Notes: generated from the sequence alone by a model not told the origin. A stretch of 64,000 nt of DNA from Psychromonas arctica DSM 14288 (GCF_000482725.1 NZ_AXWP01000037.1:1-64000); one strand, 5' to 3'; positions 44,915 to 54,846 are shown, numbered from the stretch's first letter. Made by a program: numbers and translations.

Positions 44915-45459
44915 TGACGGACCTCCAGTTCATGTAAAATATTGCGATAAATAGAAAGCACTCTTTGCCCATACCAGCGTGCACGCTCTTCGTTCCAACT
45001 GTGATAGCGGCCTATGCCAAGCTCTAAATCGTTAGGTGAAGACTTGATTGCTTCGGCCAAAATACTGGAGCCGACGGTAAGGTTGGTGATGGGGTCTAGC
45101 AGTTCCGCCGCTGAGCTCACCCGATGCCCATGCCAATGCAAATTGATTTGCATTAGGCCAATATCGAGCTGGTATTTTTCACTCTCTTGCAGTGCTTGGT
45201 TTAACAGTTGCTCCGCTTCTGTCTTAGATTTGGCGTAGGTTGCATTTGAACCATTGCGAATTGCGTATGGCCATGGACTGGTCATGTTAAGACCTCGATG
45301 TGAGGCCGACTCAGCCAAGGCAACGGCGTAGAGCATGACTGGATCAATACCAACACTTTGTGCTGCTTTTTCCCACTGATAGCCCGGAAACGCATAGACT
45401 GAAGTGCTTGCGGACATGGCTATCACTAGGGCAATGGTTTTTGCTTTAATCGTTTTCAT
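44911..45459 (-). CDS. Lytic transglycosylase
   Basis: 182-residue SLT-type lytic transglycosylase with a signal peptide (residues ~1-23, ending VYA). The catalytic glutamate is Glu50 in AVALAES, followed by the GLMQINLHWHG segment and GRYHSWNE. It opens peptidoglycan locally so the conjugation apparatus can cross. It overlaps the gene before and setD after. Its place just upstream of setCD is that of the SXT core. Confidence 0.9.
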   Translation of the reverse strand: MKTIKAKTIALVIAMSASTSVYAFPGYQWEKAAQSVGIDPVMLYAVALAESASHRGLNMTSPWPYAIRNGSNATYAKSKTEAEQLLNQALQESEKYQLDIGLMQINLHWHGHRVSSAAELLDPITNLTVGSSILAEAIKSSPNDLELGIGRYHSWNEERARWYGQRVLSIYRNILHELEVRQ

Positions 45460-46108
45460 TTTTGTCCTCTAATTGATTTCCGAGAAGCGCCTGAATGGCT
45501 TTCGGGCTTATTCTTTTTAATGGCACTGCGCTAAAGTCGGCGATGCCTCTCGTATAAACTTGTGCCGCTTTTGACCAGTCGCCTACGGCAACAGGCGCTT
45601 GCATATCAAATCCTTTTTGCTGGTTCTGATGGTCTGCAATACCCTGTAATAGCCTTGGGTATTCACCCACTTCGTCCCGTAGCAAGTAAGCCTGGTAGCG
45701 TGTTAAAAACTCTTTTTGCTTAAAGGGGTATTCCCTGTCATCAACCTTGCAGAGTTCAACCCATCCACCCATATCTGAAATCACGCGGTGGATAAGCGCA
45801 TCGTCAAACATCACTGATGTCCAAGCGCCAACCTGACGAACAGCCTTGTCAACTTTGTTCCAAGCAACCATGGCTCTTGAGCCCGAGTTGCCGTCGATAT
45901 GCTTGATGACGTCAGCGGGCTTTGGAAAAAATTGCCCAGTATCCGGTGATTGAATATGCCGAGTCAGACCGATTCGCACTTCTTCAATGCTATAAGCACG
46001 AAGGACTTCAAATGCGATGGATAGCAATTGTGGTGATACGCTTTTGCCATACATGGCCCAAGCAGCTCCCCAAACTTCAGCAAACTCGCGTTTATCAACC
46101 TCCTGCAC
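45446..46108 (-). CDS. Replication-type accessory protein of the setR-setC early operon
   Basis: 220 residues, no clear catalytic motif. VDKREFAEVWGAAWAMYGK, then LLSIAFEVLRAYSIEEVRIGLTRHIQSPDTGQFFPKPADVI looks like the helical phage-replication/DUF6475-type proteins found beside phage O-like genes. I chose a GTG at 46108 with GGGAGG nine bases upstream over an ATG at 46174 deep inside the preceding gene. The stop overlaps the transglycosylase gene. In a lambda-like layout it would occupy the P-like position. Confidence 0.65.
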   Translation of the reverse strand: MQEVDKREFAEVWGAAWAMYGKSVSPQLLSIAFEVLRAYSIEEVRIGLTRHIQSPDTGQFFPKPADVIKHIDGNSGSRAMVAWNKVDKAVRQVGAWTSVMFDDALIHRVISDMGGWVELCKVDDREYPFKQKEFLTRYQAYLLRDEVGEYPRLLQGIADHQNQQKGFDMQAPVAVGDWSKAAQVYTRGIADFSAVPLKRISPKAIQALLGNQLEDKNEND

Positions 46109-46964
46109 TTGAACGAACCTCCCGAATACCCGGTCCGGCCCAGCTTTCAGCAATGCGGCGATTGCTTTCTTCAATATTCAATTGGTGATTGCTGCCCTTT
46201 AGGCTCGTCGATGATTGCTGTACTTCATCAATGCGAACGTACTCGTCTTCCCATTGCCGGTTTAAAAGCCAGTTATGTGGCATAGGGGTCTTAGTCCGAT
46301 CTTGATACTGCAATCGGTTTTCTCGTTGCTCTTTCCAGCGTGTTAGCACTTCCAAGGCGAGTTCATGGTCTTCATTGAGGCCCATGCGTAGCCATTCTTC
46401 TTTGGCTTTCGCTTTTTTTTCTTTGCGTATTTGTACATCCCAGAAGTCTTCAAACTGTATGTGATCAACAGTTTTAACTGTTGGTTTATTGCTTCCCTCA
46501 GAGTCATCCGACCGTTGAGAGTCCCTTACCGGGTTGCCATCAGGCATAAACAATGATGAAAATTCTTCTGGTAGCCGAGCTTGAAAAGCGGCAAGAGATT
46601 TCAAAAGTGATACCATACCAATGAAGTCGGCAGGTACATCTTTAAGCAACCGAAAGGCTGCTTTACCTTGGTTTGGGTTTTCGATTGGGTTGTGCTTCAG
46701 AAAGCTCCGAATCAAAGTCCAACCGGATTCCTCGCAACGAATGAGGAACTGATCTTGTTCTAACTCATTTAGAGCCTTGGCAACCTGTTGCTCATCCCAG
46801 TTCAAGTCAGAAGCAACGTAGCCAATCGGCAATCGAAAGCAGCCAAGCAAATTACAATGTGGGCATGTAAGCAAATACAGTCCTAGCAACTTCGCTGAGT
46901 CACTCCAGGACAAAACGTTTTGCTTTAGCCAAAAGCGGGTATAGACCTTGCCATAATCACGCAT
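46095..46964 (-). CDS. Phage O-like replication protein
   Basis: 289 residues. The N-terminal ~100 form a winged-helix-like replication-initiator domain (LSWSDSAKLLGLYLLTCPHCNLLGCFRLPIGYVASDLNWDEQQVAKALNELEQDQFLIR), similar to phage and plasmid replication proteins that read genes downstream of a Cro-like repressor. A charged linker and a small C-terminal domain follow (MPHNWLLNRQWEDE). It is in the operon driven from the croS side of the switch. Whether it starts replication of the excised ICE is not known. Confidence 0.68.
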   Translation of the reverse strand: MRDYGKVYTRFWLKQNVLSWSDSAKLLGLYLLTCPHCNLLGCFRLPIGYVASDLNWDEQQVAKALNELEQDQFLIRCEESGWTLIRSFLKHNPIENPNQGKAAFRLLKDVPADFIGMVSLLKSLAAFQARLPEEFSSLFMPDGNPVRDSQRSDDSEGSNKPTVKTVDHIQFEDFWDVQIRKEKKAKAKEEWLRMGLNEDHELALEVLTRWKEQRENRLQYQDRTKTPMPHNWLLNRQWEDEYVRIDEVQQSSTSLKGSNHQLNIEESNRRIAESWAGPGIREVRSSAGG

Positions 46965-47019
46965 GGAGGTACTCGCTTTTGTATTTACGTAAAATGCTGA
47001 CCATTACTTGCCCTTAATC

Positions 47020-47271
47020 CTACTGGTTACTGGCTTTCAGCTCGCTTTGGCATTCGGGGTAGATGTCCGGTCTTAACTGAGATCGGGTTACCTGTCCTTG
47101 CGTAGCTTGTTCGATGGGTAAAACGAATTCAGCGGGAACACGCCCTGATTTATTCAACCAAAACCAGACGTTTTGCTGTTTTGAGTTGATGGCTCTTGCT
47201 AATGCTGATTGCCCGCCGACCAAGTCAATGGCACGGCGGAGATGTTTTTGTGTCGTTTTGAACACTTCCAT
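47020..47271 (-). CDS. croS: CroS, Cro-like repressor
   Basis: 83-residue YdaS/Cro-type helix-turn-helix protein (RRAIDLVGGQSALARAINSKQQNVWFWLNKSGRVP). Known: in SXT/R391 the Cro-like protein divergent from setR is needed for induction of transfer after DNA damage by repressing setR. It is first in the minus-strand operon that leads to setD and setC. A GGAGAC ribosome-binding site lies a few bases before its ATG at 47271. Confidence 0.92.
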   Translation of the reverse strand: MEVFKTTQKHLRRAIDLVGGQSALARAINSKQQNVWFWLNKSGRVPAEFVLPIEQATQGQVTRSQLRPDIYPECQSELKASNQ

Positions 47272-47284
47272 ACCGTCTCCTGTT

Positions 47285-47377
47285 ACAATAATAACTGTTA
47301 CAAGATTGAATGTTACAGTTTAAACTGTAGATAAGTCAACAGTTAAAATTGTTGAAAGACTACAGTTTTATTTGTAG
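47285..47377. promoter_or_regulatory. Four SetR/CroS operators between croS and setR
   Basis: Related palindromes: ACAATAATAACTGT (47285-47298, imperfect), ACAGTTTAAACTGT (47315-47328, perfect), CAACAGTTAAAATTGTTG (47337-47354) and CTACAGTTTTATTTGTAG (47360-47377). The last three centres lie 23-24 bp apart. This matches the four-operator switch described for SXT (OL, O1-O3). Confidence 0.9.
47310..47339 (-). promoter_or_regulatory. Promoter of croS (PL-like)
   Basis: On the minus strand, TTGACT (47339-47334) is followed after 18 bp by TAACAT (47315-47310). The perfect operator at 47315-47328 fills the spacer, so repressor binding would block this promoter. Confidence 0.7.
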
Positions 47378-47380
47378 AAT
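47352..47380 (+). promoter_or_regulatory. Promoter of setR
   Basis: TTGAAA (47352-47357), a 17-bp spacer and TAGAAT (47375-47380). The operator at 47360-47377 overlaps it. Transcription would begin within about two bases of the setR ATG at 47389, so the message may be leaderless, as for lambda cI. Confidence 0.75.
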
Positions 47381-47388
47381 GCGGGCTT

Positions 47389-48036
47389 ATGAAAACTTTA
47401 TCCGAACGACTAAACCATGCCTTGCAGCTTACTGGGGTAACTCAGTCTGAGTTGGCTCGTCGCATTGGTATCAAACAGCAGTCGATCAGCCAGATTTGCT
47501 CTGGTAAATCGGCTAGGTCTCGTTACACCATGCAGATCGCGGAGGCGCTTCGCGTGAATGCTCATTGGCTCGCCACAGGTGATGGCGAGATTGGCTTGGG
47601 GGTCGGTAATGTAGAAGTCGGGCCTGATATTAAGGGAAGAATTCCTCTCATTAACTGGGTTCAGGCCGGTGATTGGACTGAAATAGCGGAGGGATTTGCC
47701 CATGAAGATGCTGAGGAGTGGCGTGAAGTCACTGGGAAAGCACATGAGGGTTGTTTCGCACTTCGCGTAAAAGGCGACAGTATGGAAAATCCAAGCGGAA
47801 AAAAATCCATACCTGAGGGGGCAGTGATCGTTGTTGATCCTGAGTTACCTTACTCTTCAGGTTCATTGGTTGTTGCGCGTTTGGATGATTCGAAAGAAGC
47901 AACCTTTAAGCAGTTGGTTATTGATGGTGAACAGAAGTATCTAAAACCTTTGAACCCGCAATACCCTGCAATACCGATCAACGGCAACTGCACCATCATC
48001 GGTGTAGTACGACAAGCTATCATCGATTTCTGGTAG
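47389..48036 (+). CDS. setR: SetR, CI-like repressor
   Basis: 215 residues: N-terminal helix-turn-helix (GVTQSELARRIGIKQQSISQICSGK, ~17-41) and a C-terminal S24 self-cleavage domain. The cleavage site Ala93-Gly94 (VQAGDW), nucleophile Ser131 (GDSMENP) and general base Lys174 (ATFKQL) are all present, so RecA-stimulated autocleavage is expected after DNA damage. It represses the croS-setCD operon and keeps the ICE silent. No strong ribosome-binding site precedes the ATG, consistent with a leaderless start. Confidence 0.95.
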   Translation: MKTLSERLNHALQLTGVTQSELARRIGIKQQSISQICSGKSARSRYTMQIAEALRVNAHWLATGDGEIGLGVGNVEVGPDIKGRIPLINWVQAGDWTEIAEGFAHEDAEEWREVTGKAHEGCFALRVKGDSMENPSGKKSIPEGAVIVVDPELPYSSGSLVVARLDDSKEATFKQLVIDGEQKYLKPLNPQYPAIPINGNCTIIGVVRQAIIDFW

Positions 48037-48292
48037 CGAAGGAATTTGTGGTTTAGCCACAGTTGTTCATTAGCTGAAGAAGCAACGATTGCAAACAGCT
48101 ACAACTGAGCATTGGTGCACGCTGAGAGTAAATGGTAACCGATTAGGTAACCATTGATTGTTTATAAAGTCAAGATCAGCGAAAATAGCGGCCAATTACG
48201 ATTAACACGACGGATTTGACAAGCGAAGAACTGAAAAGAGAGTACTTCCAAAAGTGTGTACAAATCCGTGTACAAACTAAAAGAATTTATAC
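48037..48292 (+). other. ICE right-end non-coding segment upstream of prfC
   Basis: About 256 bp with no gene. It must supply transcription and the ribosome-binding region of the hybrid prfC. A TTGACA is at 48216-48221, but no good -10 lies 16-18 bp downstream. Imperfect repeats of GTGTACAAA occur near 48256-48278. Confidence 0.4.
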
Positions 48293-49879
48293 ATGGCAAA
48301 CCAAGATTTTCTTAATGAAATCAATAAGCGAAGGACCTTTGCTATCATCTCGCACCCTGATGCTGGTAAAACAACGATCACAGAAAAAGTACTTTTATTC
48401 GGTAATGCGTTACAAAAAGCAGGAACAGTTAAAGGTAAAAAGTCTGGACAGCATGCAAAGTCTGACTGGATGGAGATGGAAAAAGATCGTGGTATTTCTA
48501 TCACTACATCGGTAATGCAATTTCCCTATGGCGGTGGCTTAGTTAACTTACTTGATACACCTGGGCATGAAGATTTCTCTGAAGATACTTACCGTACGTT
48601 AACCGCTGTTGATTCTTGTTTAATGGTCATCGATGCCGCAAAAGGTGTTGAGAAACGTACTATTAAATTAATGGAAGTAACCCGTTTACGTGATACACCA
48701 ATCATCACTTTCATGAATAAATGTGACCGTGACACACGTGATCCCGTTGATTTGATGGATGAAGTTGAAGACGTACTTAATATTGCTTGTGCACCGATTA
48801 CTTGGCCAATCGGTATGGGTAAAGAATTTAAAGGTGTTTATCATATATTACGTGATGAAGTTATTTTATATGAATCTGGACAAGGTCATACTATCCAAGA
48901 TGTTCGTATCATTAAGGGATTAAATAACCCTGAAGTCGATAAAGCATTACCTAATCACGCGGATGATTTACGTGAAGAGATGGAGTTAGTCATTGGTGCA
49001 TCTAATGAATTTGATCAGGCACTGTTCTTATCTGGTGAATTAACGCCTGTATATTTTGGTACGGCATTAGGTAACTTTGGTGTTGACCATGTCTTAGATG
49101 GCTTGGTTGAATGGGCGCCTAAGCCATTGCCAAGAGAAACAGTGCAACGTGTTGTACAGCCGACGGAAGAAGCATTTTCTGGTTTTATCTTTAAAATTCA
49201 AGCTAATATGGATCCAAAGCATCGTGATCGAATTGCATTTATGCGTATTTGCTCTGGTAAATATGAGAAAGGTATGAAAATGCACCACGTACGTACCGGG
49301 AAAATGGTCAGTATTTCAGATGCCGTAACCTTTATGGCGGGTGACCGCGCTGCAGCGGACGAATCATTTTCAGGTGATATTATTGGTTTACACAACCACG
49401 GTACAATTCAAATCGGCGATACATTTACCACTGGTGAAGATCTTAAATTTACTGGTATTCCAAACTTCGCGCCTGAAATGTTCCGTCGTATCCGTTTAAA
49501 AGATCCTCTAAAGCAAAAGCAATTATTGAAAGGATTAATGCAATTATCTGAAGAGGGGGCTGTTCAAGTATTCCGTCCATTACGTAGTAACGATTTGATC
49601 GTTGGTGCGGTTGGGGTATTGCAGTTCGAAGTAGTTGTGCAACGCTTAAAATCAGAATATAAGGTCGATGCTATTTACGAAGGTATTAGTGTGGCGACCG
49701 CATTATGGGTGGATTGCGATAATCCAGTTAAAATGGCAGAATTCGAGAAAAAAGCATTCGATAACTTAGCATTAGACGGTAGTAATAATTTAACTTACGT
49801 TGCACCAACAATGGTAAACTTAAACTTAGCGATTGAGCGTTATCCGGATGTACGTTTCCGTAAAACGCGTGAACACTAA
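48293..49879 (+). CDS. prfC: Peptide chain release factor 3 (hybrid 5' end made by the ICE)
   Basis: RF3, the GTPase that recycles RF1/RF2 from the ribosome; 528 residues with G1 HPDAGKTT, G2/G3 [14 protein letters not shown] and G4 NKCDRD. The first ~17 codons ([17 protein letters not shown]) lie on the ICE side of the attachment core, so the ICE supplies the start codon and N-terminus while keeping the frame. Known: SXT does this in every host. No strong ribosome-binding site is seen before the ATG. A terminator follows at 50002. Confidence 0.97.
   Translation: MANQDFLNEINKRRTFAIISHPDAGKTTITEKVLLFGNALQKAGTVKGKKSGQHAKSDWMEMEKDRGISITTSVMQFPYGGGLVNLLDTPGHEDFSEDTYRTLTAVDSCLMVIDAAKGVEKRTIKLMEVTRLRDTPIITFMNKCDRDTRDPVDLMDEVEDVLNIACAPITWPIGMGKEFKGVYHILRDEVILYESGQGHTIQDVRIIKGLNNPEVDKALPNHADDLREEMELVIGASNEFDQALFLSGELTPVYFGTALGNFGVDHVLDGLVEWAPKPLPRETVQRVVQPTEEAFSGFIFKIQANMDPKHRDRIAFMRICSGKYEKGMKMHHVRTGKMVSISDAVTFMAGDRAAADESFSGDIIGLHNHGTIQIGDTFTTGEDLKFTGIPNFAPEMFRRIRLKDPLKQKQLLKGLMQLSEEGAVQVFRPLRSNDLIVGAVGVLQFEVVVQRLKSEYKVDAIYEGISVATALWVDCDNPVKMAEFEKKAFDNLALDGSNNLTYVAPTMVNLNLAIERYPDVRFRKTREH
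48344..48360 (+). other. ICE attachment core (attR)
   Basis: ATCATCTCGCACCCTGA within prfC, encoding the I-S-H-P-D part of the GTPase loop. It matches the 17-bp SXT core as I remember it except for C in place of T at one position. It marks the ICE-chromosome border; the left copy is outside the window. Confidence 0.85.
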
Positions 49880-50001
49880 TTAAGTCTTGTTTATTAGCTA
49901 TTGTTTATTAAGAATGTTTATTCAATATCGTTCATTAGCTAAATGGCTCGGTAAAATTGAACTGGACCTATTGCAGATAAACAGTAAATTGTTACAACAA
50001 T

Positions 50002-50029
50002 AAAGCGTCTTAGGACGCTTTTTCTTTTT
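50002..50029 (+). terminator. Terminator of prfC
   Basis: AAAGCGTC (50002-50009), TTAG, GACGCTTT (50014-50021), then a T-rich run. The 316-bp gap 49880-50195 holds this stem and, probably, a promoter for the next gene (TTGTAT at 50081-50086, TATATA at 50105-50110). Confidence 0.85.
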
Positions 50030-50195
50030 ATTACCCGATCATACGTTGTCTATCTCTTCTGACATTTCCTGGCATACCCCTTGTATAGACTGTGTCGTTA
50101 TTTTTATATAAATTTTCTTTGCTGAGTTTATATCTCAGCGTATTATGGAACAATGTCATAATCAATCACTGTAGGCCCTTAGAACAAGGTGGAAT

Positions 50196-50981
50196 ATGTT
50201 TATTGATAGCCATTGTCATTTTAATTTTGAACACTTTAAAGTTAACCGTAAATTGCTTATGTTTGCACTTAAAAATGCTCACATCAATAAACTCATTATT
50301 CCTGGTACAGATGCGCAACGTTGGCCTGAAATCATCCAATTAACGGAACAATATGAGGGTTTATATTTTGCGTTAGGGCTTCATCCTCATTTTTTAACTG
50401 ACTTCGAACCACAACAGCTTGTCCAACTTGAGCAACTGTTAATTAAAACGTGTCAACAAACAGGAAGTAAATGTGTTGCGCTAGGGGAAATTGGTCTAGA
50501 TAAGCTCATTGATAGCGAGTTAGCCTTACAAGAAAGCGTGTTCTTAGCGCAACTTGACATTGCCCAGTCATTAAAACTTCCGGTTATTTTACATGTCGTA
50601 AAAACACAATCCCGAGTATTGGAGTTATTGAAGCAGGCAGGTTTTAGTTATGGAGGGGTTTACCATGCTTTTTCAGGAAGTGTTGAAATAGCCAACGAGT
50701 TCATTAAATTAGGTTTTAAGTTAGGTATCGGAGGTGTGATCACCTATCCAAGTGCTAAGAAAACCAGAAGTGCATTACAACAATTGCCTCTTGCAAGCTT
50801 AATCTTAGAGACCGATGCACCTGATATGCCTGTATATCAACAAATTTCGACAAGTAATTCCCCTGCTAATTTACCGATCATCTTTAATGCGCTTTGCGAA
50901 CTGCGTGAAGAGTCTGCAAGCGTGCTTGAACACCAACTTTATAATAACACCTTAAGCATTTTCTCTATAGACGATGACTAA
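50196..50981 (+). CDS. yjjV: TatD-family metal-dependent hydrolase (YjjV type)
   Basis: 261 residues. The TatD metal site is visible: MFIDSHCHF at the N-terminus (H-x-H), ALGEIGLD with its Glu, ILHVVK and LETDAPDMP with the C-terminal Asp. These proteins act as DNases or hydrolases and are mostly cytoplasmic. In E. coli yjjV lies close to prfC, supporting that paralog rather than tatD itself. A GGTGGA lies just before the ATG. Confidence 0.85.
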   Translation: MFIDSHCHFNFEHFKVNRKLLMFALKNAHINKLIIPGTDAQRWPEIIQLTEQYEGLYFALGLHPHFLTDFEPQQLVQLEQLLIKTCQQTGSKCVALGEIGLDKLIDSELALQESVFLAQLDIAQSLKLPVILHVVKTQSRVLELLKQAGFSYGGVYHAFSGSVEIANEFIKLGFKLGIGGVITYPSAKKTRSALQQLPLASLILETDAPDMPVYQQISTSNSPANLPIIFNALCELREESASVLEHQLYNNTLSIFSIDDD

Positions 50982-51059
50982 TGCTATTAACTAGCGTAAA
51001 ATAGCCGCTTTTCTAAATACAGTTAGTGAAACATTGTTTCCAGAATAAGGTGATGGTTA

Positions 51060-51542
51060 ATGACTCAATATCCAATGACAGCAAAAGGCGCTGATATTTT
51101 GCGTGCTGAATTAGAGCAATTAAAAACAGTAAAACGTCCTGAAATTGTTCACGCTATTGCTGAAGCCCGTGAACATGGAGATTTAAAAGAGAATGCTGAA
51201 TACCATGCTGCGCGTGAGCAACAAGGGTTTTGTGAGGGCCGCATTCAAGATATCGAAGCGAAGTTATCAAATGCACAAATTATTGATGTAAGTAAAATTG
51301 CCAACAATGGTAAAGTTATTTTTGGTGCAACGGTAACGATTGTTAATGCAGAAACAGATGAAGAAGTTACGTATCAAATCGTTGGTGATGACGAATCTGA
51401 TATTAAAAAGAACCTAATTTCAATCAACTCTCCGATTGCACGTGGTTTAATTGGAAAAAGTGTGGATGATGAAATATCAATTACAACACCAGGTGGTGTG
51501 ATTGATTATGATATTATCAAAGTTGATTATATTGCTTTGTGA
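51060..51542 (+). CDS. greA: Transcription elongation factor GreA
   Basis: 160 residues: the N-terminal coiled coil with acidic tip ([46 protein letters not shown]) and the C-terminal FKBP-like domain ([27 protein letters not shown]) are unmistakable. It rescues backtracked RNA polymerase by stimulating transcript cleavage. It stands alone between a TatD gene and the convergent yhbY, with a shared terminator. Confidence 0.97.
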   Translation: MTQYPMTAKGADILRAELEQLKTVKRPEIVHAIAEAREHGDLKENAEYHAAREQQGFCEGRIQDIEAKLSNAQIIDVSKIANNGKVIFGATVTIVNAETDEEVTYQIVGDDESDIKKNLISINSPIARGLIGKSVDDEISITTPGGVIDYDIIKVDYIAL

Positions 51543-51550
51543 TAGATAAT

Positions 51551-51578
51551 AAAAAGCCCAGATTATCTGGGCTTTTTA
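51551..51578. terminator. Bidirectional terminator between greA and yhbY
   Basis: AGCCCAGA (51555-51562) pairs with TCTGGGCT (51566-51573), flanked by five A on the left and five T on the right, so it can serve both convergent genes. Confidence 0.9.
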
Positions 51579-51603
51579 TTAGACAAATAGTATTAAACGC
51601 AAA

Positions 51604-51900
51604 CTATTTACGCGGTAATTCTATTTTCTTAGCTTCACTTGGGCGGAATAAAACAACTATATGTCCAATTTTAGCAATCGCTAGTGATTCTGTTTCACGT
51701 ACAATCGCATCGATAATAAGTTGTTTTGTTTCACGATCATCGGTCGCTATTTTTACTTTAATTAATTCATGGTGGCTAATAGCGTTTTCAATCTCAGCTA
51801 ATACACCTTCGGTTAAGCCATTTTGTCCCAGTAATACAACTGGTTTTAAAGGATGAGCTAAGCCTTTTAAAAATTGTTTCTGTTTGTTTGATAATTTCAT
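51604..51900 (-). CDS. yhbY: RNA-binding protein YhbY (CRM domain)
   Basis: 98-residue CRM-domain protein (KLSNKQKQFLKGLAHPLKPVVLLGQNGLTEGVLAEIENAI, then IKVKI) that binds pre-50S ribosomal particles. The GxxG-type loop is LGQNG. I chose the start at 51900, which gives the E. coli length (97), over an upstream start at 51936. Convergent with greA and divergent from rlmE, as in many gammaproteobacteria. Confidence 0.93.
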   Translation of the reverse strand: MKLSNKQKQFLKGLAHPLKPVVLLGQNGLTEGVLAEIENAISHHELIKVKIATDDRETKQLIIDAIVRETESLAIAKIGHIVVLFRPSEAKKIELPRK

Positions 51901-52011
51901 GCAAATATCTTTCATTAAGGGTTGAAAACGGTTCATTCTACCCTTAAATATTAACCTTTACTATTTAGATTATTATTTATCCTAACTATTCATCCACTAA
52001 AGGAAGTAATT

Positions 52012-52665
52012 GTGGCAAAACCAGACAGTACAAATCGTCTTAAAAAGAGTGCATCGGGCAGTTCAAAAAGATGGATGCATGAGCATGTAAATGATTTTTA
52101 TGTGAAAGAAGCTAATAAACAAGGTTTACGTTCACGTGCTGTTTTTAAATTGGATGAAATTAACGGTAAAGACAAACTTATCCGCTCTGGTATGACTGTG
52201 GTCGATTTAGGTGCAGCACCGGGAAGTTGGTCACAATGGGCTGTTGATAAAGTGGGGGCAAAGGGTAAAGTAATTGCCTGTGATATATTACCAATGGATT
52301 CAATTGCAGGTGTGGATTTTTTGCAAGGTGATTTTCGTGAAGAAGTGGTCTTAAATGCACTACTACAACGTATTGGTGATAACAAGGTTGATGTAGTGTT
52401 ATCGGATATGGCACCAAATATGAGTGGCAATACGGGTATTGATCAACCCAAATCGATGTATTTAGTTGAGCTAGCATTAGAAATGTGCCGAGATGTACTT
52501 GTGAAAGACGGTAGTTTTATCGTTAAAGTATTTATGGGAGCAGAGTATGAATTCTATATTAACGAAGTGCGAAAACTATTTAAATCCGTCAAAACAAGAA
52601 AACCAGATTCTTCAAGAGCAAGATCACGAGAAGTTTATTTAGTGGCGACTGGTTTTAAACTGTAG
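52012..52665 (+). CDS. rlmE: 23S rRNA 2'-O-methyltransferase RlmE
   Basis: Methylates U2552 of 23S rRNA using S-adenosylmethionine. 217 residues (E. coli 209): the SAM-binding [15 protein letters not shown] and the [13 protein letters not shown] segment are present, and [10 protein letters not shown] holds the second catalytic Lys. The start is GTG at 52012 with AAGGAAG upstream. It heads a rlmE-ftsH pair as in E. coli. Confidence 0.96.
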   Translation: MAKPDSTNRLKKSASGSSKRWMHEHVNDFYVKEANKQGLRSRAVFKLDEINGKDKLIRSGMTVVDLGAAPGSWSQWAVDKVGAKGKVIACDILPMDSIAGVDFLQGDFREEVVLNALLQRIGDNKVDVVLSDMAPNMSGNTGIDQPKSMYLVELALEMCRDVLVKDGSFIVKVFMGAEYEFYINEVRKLFKSVKTRKPDSSRARSREVYLVATGFKL

Positions 52666-52716
52666 TAATCTGATTTAATATTATATTCTTTTCATTTTTA
52701 ACATGAGGTTTACATC

Positions 52717-54759
52717 TTGAACGATATGGCAAAAAACCTGATATTGTGGTTAGTCATCGCAGTAGTCTTAATGTCTTTATTCCAAGGCTTTGGATCAGAC
52801 GAAACAAAAAAATCACAAATCGACTACACCACTTTTAATAAAGAAGTAAGCCAAGGGCAGATCCAACAAGTACAAATTAATGGGCAAGAAATTAAAGGGT
52901 TAAAAAGTAACCAAACACCGTTTGTTACTTATATCCCTGCGCCAGATTTAGACTTAATGAATTACCTTATTAAAAATGATGTAAAAGTAGAAGGAACGCC
53001 TCCAGAAGAAACTAGTTTCTTAGCGTCTATTTTTGTTTCATGGTTCCCTATGCTGTTATTAATTGGTGTTTGGATCTTCTTTATGCGCAACATGCAAGGT
53101 GGCGGTAAAGGCGGCGCAATGTCATTTGGTAAGAGTAAAGCTAAATTGATGGGCGAAGACCAAATTAAAACAACATTTGCTGATGTGGCTGGTTGTGATG
53201 AAGCCAAAGAAGATGTTGTGGAGCTGGTTGATTACTTAAAAGATTCAACTAAATTCCAAAAATTAGGTGGCCGTATTCCAACGGGGGTTTTATTAGTAGG
53301 TCCTCCTGGTACAGGTAAAACACTTTTAGCTAAAGCGATTGCTGGTGAGGCTAAAGTACCATTCTTCTCAATCTCTGGTTCTGATTTTGTTGAAATGTTT
53401 GTCGGTGTGGGTGCATCTCGTGTGCGTGACATGTTTGAACAAGCAAAAAAATCAGCACCTTGTATTATTTTTATCGATGAAATTGATGCAGTAGGTCGTG
53501 CTCGTGGTGCTGGCATGGGTGGTGGTAATGATGAGCGTGAGCAAACATTAAACCAAATGCTAGTTGAAATGGATGGTTTCGAAGGTAATGAAGGTATTAT
53601 TGTGGTTGCTGCGACGAACCGTCCAGATGTACTCGATGCGGCCTTATTACGTCCAGGTCGTTTTGACCGTCAAGTTGTTGTTGGTTTACCTGATGTACGT
53701 GGTCGAGAGCAAATTCTAAAAGTGCATATGCGCAAAATACCACTCGATGAAGATGTGAAAGCAACTGTCCTAGCACGTGGTACACCTGGTTTCTCTGGTG
53801 CGGATTTAGCTAACTTAGTGAATGAAGCTGCATTGTTTGCTGCACGTGGTAACAAACGCACGGTGTCAAAAGAAGACTTCGAACAAGCGCGTGATAAAAT
53901 ATTAATGGGATCTGAACGTCGTAGTTTGGTGATGACGGTTAAAGATAAAGAATCAACTGCTTATCATGAAGCGGGACATGCGATTGTGGCTAAATTAGTA
54001 CCACAGCATCATCCCATTCATAAAGTAACGATTATTCCTCGTGGGCGTGCTTTAGGGGTAACTCAGTTCTTGCCTGAAGGTGATCAAATCTCTCAAAACA
54101 AAGATGAGCTAGAAAGTAGTATCTCGGTTGCTTATGGTGGTCGTATTGCAGAAGAGCTTATTTACGGTGCACAAAAAGTATCAACGGGTGCATCACAGGA
54201 TATCAAACAAGCTTCTGCTATTGCGCGAGCAATGGTAACTGAGTGGGGGTTTTCTGAAAAATTAGGCCCTATTCTATTAACGGGTGAGCAAGGTAGTTTA
54301 CGTTCTAATGTTGTGTCGCATGAAACGGGCAAAGTGATTGATGATGAAGTAAAACTATTTATCGATACAAACTACAATCGCGCTTACAAGCTATTAACAG
54401 ATAACATTGATATTTTACATGCAATGAAAGAAGCATTAATGAAATATGAGACTATCGATTCCAATCAAGTTGATGACTTAATGGCTCGTATAACTGTGCG
54501 TCCTCCAAGTGATTGGGATGACGAAAAAGAAGTTGAATCACTGAAAGAAAAAAAATCGACTATCGATATGGTTAAACCAAAAAAATCAACAATTGATATG
54601 GATAAGTCTGAAAAATCTAATATCGATATGGCTAGACCAGAGAAAAAGAAAGTAGACACTGAAAAAGATGTTGATCTTGAAAAGCCTGTTGATGTTGAAG
54701 CACCTGAAACGGTAGAAACAACTGAAACGTTAACTGATCAAGATAAAGACAATAAATAA
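52717..54759 (+). CDS. ftsH: Membrane AAA protease FtsH with a repetitive C-terminal tail
   Basis: ATP- and zinc-dependent membrane protease. Two membrane segments (~7-24 and ~102-122), AAA domain with Walker A GPPGTGKT at 195-202 and Walker [12 protein letters not shown], second region of homology [18 protein letters not shown], and the zinc site HEAGH at 417-421. The TTG at 52717 with GAGG upstream gives MNDMAKN; an ATG three codons on is the alternative. The tail after ~residue 600 repeats KKSTIDM-like units ([29 protein letters not shown]) and ends acidic, longer than E. coli FtsH. Confidence 0.96.
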   Translation: MNDMAKNLILWLVIAVVLMSLFQGFGSDETKKSQIDYTTFNKEVSQGQIQQVQINGQEIKGLKSNQTPFVTYIPAPDLDLMNYLIKNDVKVEGTPPEETSFLASIFVSWFPMLLLIGVWIFFMRNMQGGGKGGAMSFGKSKAKLMGEDQIKTTFADVAGCDEAKEDVVELVDYLKDSTKFQKLGGRIPTGVLLVGPPGTGKTLLAKAIAGEAKVPFFSISGSDFVEMFVGVGASRVRDMFEQAKKSAPCIIFIDEIDAVGRARGAGMGGGNDEREQTLNQMLVEMDGFEGNEGIIVVAATNRPDVLDAALLRPGRFDRQVVVGLPDVRGREQILKVHMRKIPLDEDVKATVLARGTPGFSGADLANLVNEAALFAARGNKRTVSKEDFEQARDKILMGSERRSLVMTVKDKESTAYHEAGHAIVAKLVPQHHPIHKVTIIPRGRALGVTQFLPEGDQISQNKDELESSISVAYGGRIAEELIYGAQKVSTGASQDIKQASAIARAMVTEWGFSEKLGPILLTGEQGSLRSNVVSHETGKVIDDEVKLFIDTNYNRAYKLLTDNIDILHAMKEALMKYETIDSNQVDDLMARITVRPPSDWDDEKEVESLKEKKSTIDMVKPKKSTIDMDKSEKSNIDMARPEKKKVDTEKDVDLEKPVDVEAPETVETTETLTDQDKDNK

Positions 54760-54787
54760 AGTATTTATTGTTTCATTTCTCTAGAAA

Positions 54788-54813
54788 AACCTAAGCTTGC
54801 TTAGGTTTTTTTT
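54788..54813 (+). terminator. Terminator of ftsH
   Basis: AACCTAAG (54788-54795), CTTG, CTTAGGTT (54800-54807), then T residues to 54813. Confidence 0.85.
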
Positions 54814-54846
54814 AATCTTAATTCTGACTAATAAAAGTTCACTGCA

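Noticed and set aside
50092-50343. Small plus-strand frame overlapping the yjjV start
   Set aside because: Overlaps a clear TatD-family gene in another frame and has no recognisable product.
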